Source: Spirochaetia bacterium
Lineage (GTDB): Bacteria > Spirochaetota > Spirochaetia > Treponematales > Breznakiellaceae
Direction: 5' to 3'
Length of the DNA: 8,021 nt
Assembly (NCBI GenBank): GCA_025997495.1
Contig: BNUR01000132.1
Location: 1 to 8,021 of the forward strand
A program made the translations under genes and the position numbers. Positions 5,982 to 8,021 of the stretch are shown piece after piece (positions within the stretch are counted from its first letter, which is position 1; every line of letters begins with the position of its first letter). The notes beneath the pieces are model-generated. The model did no database searches. It worked only from the letters and a program-made list of their open reading frames with translations, and was not told the DNA's origin.

Positions 5982-6071
5982 GATAAAAAAACCTTCCAGA
6001 TTGTCTTTGTAATGAAAACAAGTGCCAATACATTGTACTATTTGATTTCGTATTTCATAAGGCAAAGGCAT
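5865..6071 (-). pseudogene. 5' fragment of an unrecognised third gene of the higBA operon (right copy)
   Basis: Mirror of the fragment at 1951-2157, starting at the ATG at 6069-6071, 30 bases beyond the antitoxin stop. Only about 38 codons (6071 to about 5958) look like native coding sequence. The rest runs antisense through the Cys-rich gene, including its CEMC codons. The fragment contains three Cys residues in its native part (14, 18 and 32), but no motif that I can tie to a function. Confidence 0.5.
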
Positions 6072-6101
6072 TATGTAAGTCCTCCGGTCCGTTATGCTTA
6101 A

Positions 6102-7205
6102 TCATTTCGCCTCCCGTTTTCCCCACTCATAGAATACCTTAAGACGGTTTCCGATATTCCACAGAAGTAATTTATCCCGTTGCAATCGACCCACAACAAT
6201 ACCCGGTGCAATTCCGATTTCTTTTGCAAATTTTTCAATCGGTGTTAACATGGGTGGATCATAATATCGAAGGAATGTTTTAAATTGTGCGGGAGGGATC
6301 AATTTGTCACGGGCAAAAGTATTTGCTTCTTCTTCCTTCTCACTTTCCAGTTTGGTAATTTCTATAAAAATATCTTTACGCCCATGTTTTAATATATGCC
6401 CGGCCTCATGAAAAAAGGTAAACCAAAATTGATCATTGCTTTTAAAAAGAAAACTGAGTTGCATCACCGGTTTATCGCCGAGCCAGCGTGTTGCCCCATG
6501 GATACCTACCTTTGGCAGCGCCGGTACAAAGACAACAATCACCCCCGCCGCAGAACACAAATCAGTAAGTACGGGTATGAATGTTTTCGGATTTTTTTTC
6601 ATGGTTAATTCACGTATTTTATCAAGGTTGTCCTGGAAAAGTTTACTGTCAAATGGAGCGCATTTTACCTGCTGTGCCTGAATTTCGCCCTGCCTCAGCC
6701 AGGCTGATATGGCTTCAAAGTTTTTATCAGACCGGTCTGTCTGACGATAGGCGACCTGGATGTTACTATCCCATACCGTATGCCACTGTTCGGGTGAGGC
6801 TATACCGAAAAACCGAAGTACGGCATCAAGTTGTTTTGACTTATCTTTCGTTTTACTAATCCATCCCAGCTTTGCCATACTGGTGACGGGTATATTTTTC
6901 AGCCAATGCAGATGAGATTCCAGGCGGTCTTTTTCAGCTATTCGGACTTGATTGTCCTGATACTGGCGTTCCATGTTACTCCAAAAATGCGCAGGACGGC
7001 CCAGGGTACGTTCCAGTTTCAGCGCCGTTTCCGGAGTAATTGGAGACTTTGCCTTAATAATTTCGTTGATAGTTTTTTTTGCTAAACCGGTTCTGTCCGC
7101 AAGTTCAGCCTGTGTCATCCCCAAATCCTCAAGATACTCGTTAAGTACCTCTCCGGGGGTGACTGCATAATCAGGAACAAACTCGTTTTCCTGTACCTTA
7201 CTCAT
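6102..7205 (-). CDS. HigA-type antitoxin with ImmA/IrrE zinc-peptidase domain (right copy)
   Basis: Mirror copy of 817-1920 with the same 367 residues. The helix-turn-helix is encoded near the toxin end, and the HEAGH zinc motif is encoded at about 6396-6410. Start, 8-base overlap with the toxin gene and binding site are as in the left copy. Between the two domains (about residues 85-205) lies a charged linker with many K, D and W residues that I do not recognise as a separate domain. The toxin-first order, the HigA signature and the operator-like site in the leader support an antitoxin role. A stand-alone phage-type regulator is the less likely alternative. Confidence 0.88.
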   Translation of the reverse strand: MSKVQENEFVPDYAVTPGEVLNEYLEDLGMTQAELADRTGLAKKTINEIIKAKSPITPETALKLERTLGRPAHFWSNMERQYQDNQVRIAEKDRLESHLHWLKNIPVTSMAKLGWISKTKDKSKQLDAVLRFFGIASPEQWHTVWDSNIQVAYRQTDRSDKNFEAISAWLRQGEIQAQQVKCAPFDSKLFQDNLDKIRELTMKKNPKTFIPVLTDLCSAAGVIVVFVPALPKVGIHGATRWLGDKPVMQLSFLFKSNDQFWFTFFHEAGHILKHGRKDIFIEITKLESEKEEEANTFARDKLIPPAQFKTFLRYYDPPMLTPIEKFAKEIGIAPGIVVGRLQRDKLLLWNIGNRLKVFYEWGKREAK

Positions 7206-7545
7206 GTGTATCCTCTATTCCTAAAATTGTGATAGCGGTCACCGTGGACCAATCTAATCCGCCACCCTCACCAGTTGAGGCTGGTTTGTGGGCGGAGGTG
7301 AAAATTAAGCGATAAGGATGATCTAAATCCATAGATATCTGCCCCTTTCGGCTTCCCCCCGTTAATTCATGGCATCGGCTTGGCCCGCTTTTTGGCGGCC
7401 AGAAATCTTTAAGATTCACGGCAGCGCGTAATTCGGTCATACGCAGACGAATTTTCTTAGCCCTTATGGCTCCATGTACTTTTTCGAGCTGTACCCCCTC
7501 ATTGAATTCTTTTTCAAGTTTCTTATTCTTAAAGTATATATCCAA
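7198..7545 (-). CDS. HigB-like toxin, RelE/ParE superfamily (right copy)
   Basis: Mirror copy of 477-824, identical in its 115 residues, starting with TTG at 7543-7545. The C-terminal segment DWSTVTAITILGIEDTHE forms the last strands of the toxin fold. The loop before it (about residues 84-97, SAHKPASTGEGGGL) is Gly-rich. No frameshift or stop interrupts it, so the toxin appears intact. Its promoter, operator and antitoxin are all present in this arm. Confidence 0.85.
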   Translation of the reverse strand: MDIYFKNKKLEKEFNEGVQLEKVHGAIRAKKIRLRMTELRAAVNLKDFWPPKSGPSRCHELTGGSRKGQISMDLDHPYRLIFTSAHKPASTGEGGGLDWSTVTAITILGIEDTHE

Positions 7546-7563
7546 ATCCGTTTCCCGTCAATA

Positions 7564-7584
7564 TATTAACCCAGAAGGTTAATA
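7564..7584. promoter_or_regulatory. Probable HigA operator (right copy)
   Basis: Mirror of 438-458: perfect 8-base arms TATTAACC and GGTTAATA around 5 bases, between the toxin promoter and the TTG start. Confidence 0.6.
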
Positions 7585-7611
7585 GAATTCAAGCCTCTAT
7601 ACATTTTTTCC

Positions 7612-7640
7612 AATATATACTACACAACCTCAACAGTCAA
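7612..7640 (-). promoter_or_regulatory. Sigma70-type promoter of the higBA-like operon (right copy)
   Basis: On the minus strand TTGACT (7640-7635), 17 bases, TATATT (7617-7612). Transcription would start near 7605. Confidence 0.7.
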
Positions 7641-7649
7641 TGGATAATG

Positions 7650-7659
7650 CCAATATTGG
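7650..7659. promoter_or_regulatory. Perfect 10-base palindrome between the divergent promoters (right copy)
   Basis: CCAATATTGG, mirror of 363-372, between the two -35 boxes. A role as a regulator site is possible but unproven. Confidence 0.25.
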
Positions 7660-7688
7660 TGGAAAAATCACAAAAATACCCTATATTG

Positions 7689-7717
7689 TTGACACGGAAA
7701 CAAATAGTTACTATACT
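7689..7717 (+). promoter_or_regulatory. Sigma70-type promoter of the MarR-type gene (right copy)
   Basis: TTGACA (7689-7694), 17 bases, TATACT (7712-7717). This is nearly consensus and among the strongest-looking promoters in the window. The palindrome at 7703-7720 covers the -10 box, so repression by the gene's own product is likely. Confidence 0.75.
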
Positions 7718-7720
7718 ATT
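7703..7720. promoter_or_regulatory. Operator-like palindrome over the MarR-gene -10 box (right copy)
   Basis: AATAGT-TACTAT-ACTATT, mirror of 302-319. A dimer bound here would block RNA polymerase at the -10 element. Confidence 0.5.
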
Positions 7721-7751
7721 GTAAAAGTGCCAACGAGTGGGAGGACAGGCC

Positions 7752-8021
7752 GTGAACAAAGAAGAACAGTTCATGATGAGTTTCACAGATTTATTTAGCA
7801 AGATGATTTGGCTTAATAAGCCTATGGTGGAAGATCGGCTTAAGGATTATAAGCTTTCTGAAGTGCAATGCCTCGAATATATTGGAAAAAATGGGGATTC
7901 TAACGTGACAAAACTTGCGGAGTCTTTTTATATGACGAGGGGCGCCATAAGTAAAATAACGAAGAAGCTCATAAAAAAAGACCTTATCAAAAGTTACCGG
8001 AAGCCGGATAATAAGAAGGAA
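7752..8021 (+). CDS. MarR-family transcriptional regulator, N-terminal 90 residues (right copy, partial)
   Basis: GTG start with GGGAGG (7739-7744) 7 bases upstream. The frame is open to the last base of the window, so the C-terminal part is missing; MarR proteins are usually about 140-160 residues. Seen: an N-terminal dimerisation-type helix (about residues 5-25), then the winged helix-turn-helix: LSEVQCLEYIGKNG (35-48), VTKLAESFYMTRGAISKITK (52-71), KKLIKKDLIKSYRKPDNKKE (71-90). The last segment holds the wing, where MarR proteins carry a conserved D/R-rich turn. It is transcribed away from the toxin-antitoxin operon and probably represses itself through the palindrome on its promoter. What ligand or target pathway it serves cannot be told from this part. 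Confidence 0.8.
   Translation, partial: MNKEEQFMMSFTDLFSKMIWLNKPMVEDRLKDYKLSEVQCLEYIGKNGDSNVTKLAESFYMTRGAISKITKKLIKKDLIKSYRKPDNKKE

Larger units (their letters stand above)
4102..8021. repeat. Right arm of a 3.92-kb inverted repeat
   Basis: Mirror image of 1-3920. This arm is probably the original one, because it runs without interruption into the spacer. There the nucleotidyltransferase end and the HEPN start overlap by 17 bases, an ordinary operon arrangement. The arm ends at the window edge inside the MarR-type gene, at the same codon as the left arm. Confidence 0.97.

Noticed and set aside
5982..6101. Terminator between the facing operons
   Set aside because: No GC-rich stem followed by a T-run was found on either strand. 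The AAAAAAA run near 5986 has no adjoining stem.
1..8021. Composite transposon with two inverted copies of an insertion sequence
   Set aside because: No transposase or integrase is encoded, no short terminal repeats or target duplications are visible, and the arms carry toxin-antitoxin and R-M genes cut at arbitrary points.

Overview
The window is one giant inverted repeat. Bases 1-3920 are, wherever I compared them, the exact reverse complement of bases 4102-8021 (position i pairs with 8022-i). The arms flank a 181-base unsymmetrical spacer (3921-4101). Every gene therefore occurs twice in opposite orientation, except the HEPN gene, which is complete only on the right, and a nucleotidyltransferase remnant that lies only in the spacer. 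The overlapping genes at the spacer/right-arm border look native, so the abnormal join is most likely at 3920/3921. Both window ends fall at the same codon of the same gene. This suggests a contig in which one stretch was walked twice through the spacer: an assembly or amplification chimera, or a genuine inverted duplication. The sequence alone does not decide between these.

Reading one arm from the outer edge inward (right-arm coordinates, mirror copy in brackets): (1) the first 90 codons of a MarR-type regulator, 7752-8021 + (1-270 -), cut by the window edge. (2) A roughly 206-base divergent intergenic region with two near-consensus sigma70-type promoters, an operator-like palindrome on the regulator promoter and another in the leader of the toxin operon. 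(3) A HigB/RelE-superfamily toxin with a TTG start, 7198-7545 - (477-824 +). (4) A HigA-type antitoxin fused to an ImmA/IrrE zinc-peptidase domain, 6102-7205 - (817-1920 +), overlapping the toxin gene by 8 bases. (5) The 5' fragment of an unrecognised third gene with a strong ribosome binding site, starting at 6071 - (1951 +). (6) Head-on against it, a small Cys-rich protein gene, 5760-5981 + (2041-2262 -), that also looks cut. (7) A type I restriction-modification specificity subunit, HsdS, 4473-5747 + (2275-3549 -). (8) A HEPN-domain protein, 4070-4483 + (5'-truncated copy 3539-3920 -). (9) The last 52 codons of an MNT-type nucleotidyltransferase, in the spacer only.

Functionally there are two defence or stress blocks. 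The first is an autoregulated higBA-type toxin-antitoxin operon, divergent from a MarR-like regulator that probably represses itself. The second is the tail of a type I R-M operon carrying an MNT-HEPN pair just upstream of hsdS. HsdM, HsdR and the catalytic half of the nucleotidyltransferase are not in the window. The two blocks meet at about 5957/5958 (mirror 2064/2065), where both flanking genes seem truncated, so a second abnormal join may lie inside each arm.

The sequence looks bacterial: standard code, Shine-Dalgarno sites, ATG/GTG/TTG starts, overlapping operon genes, sigma70-like promoters and moderately AT-rich DNA. I cannot assign a lineage. No tRNA, rRNA, CRISPR array, transposase or convincing terminator is visible, and no gene-free stretch exceeds 300 bases.
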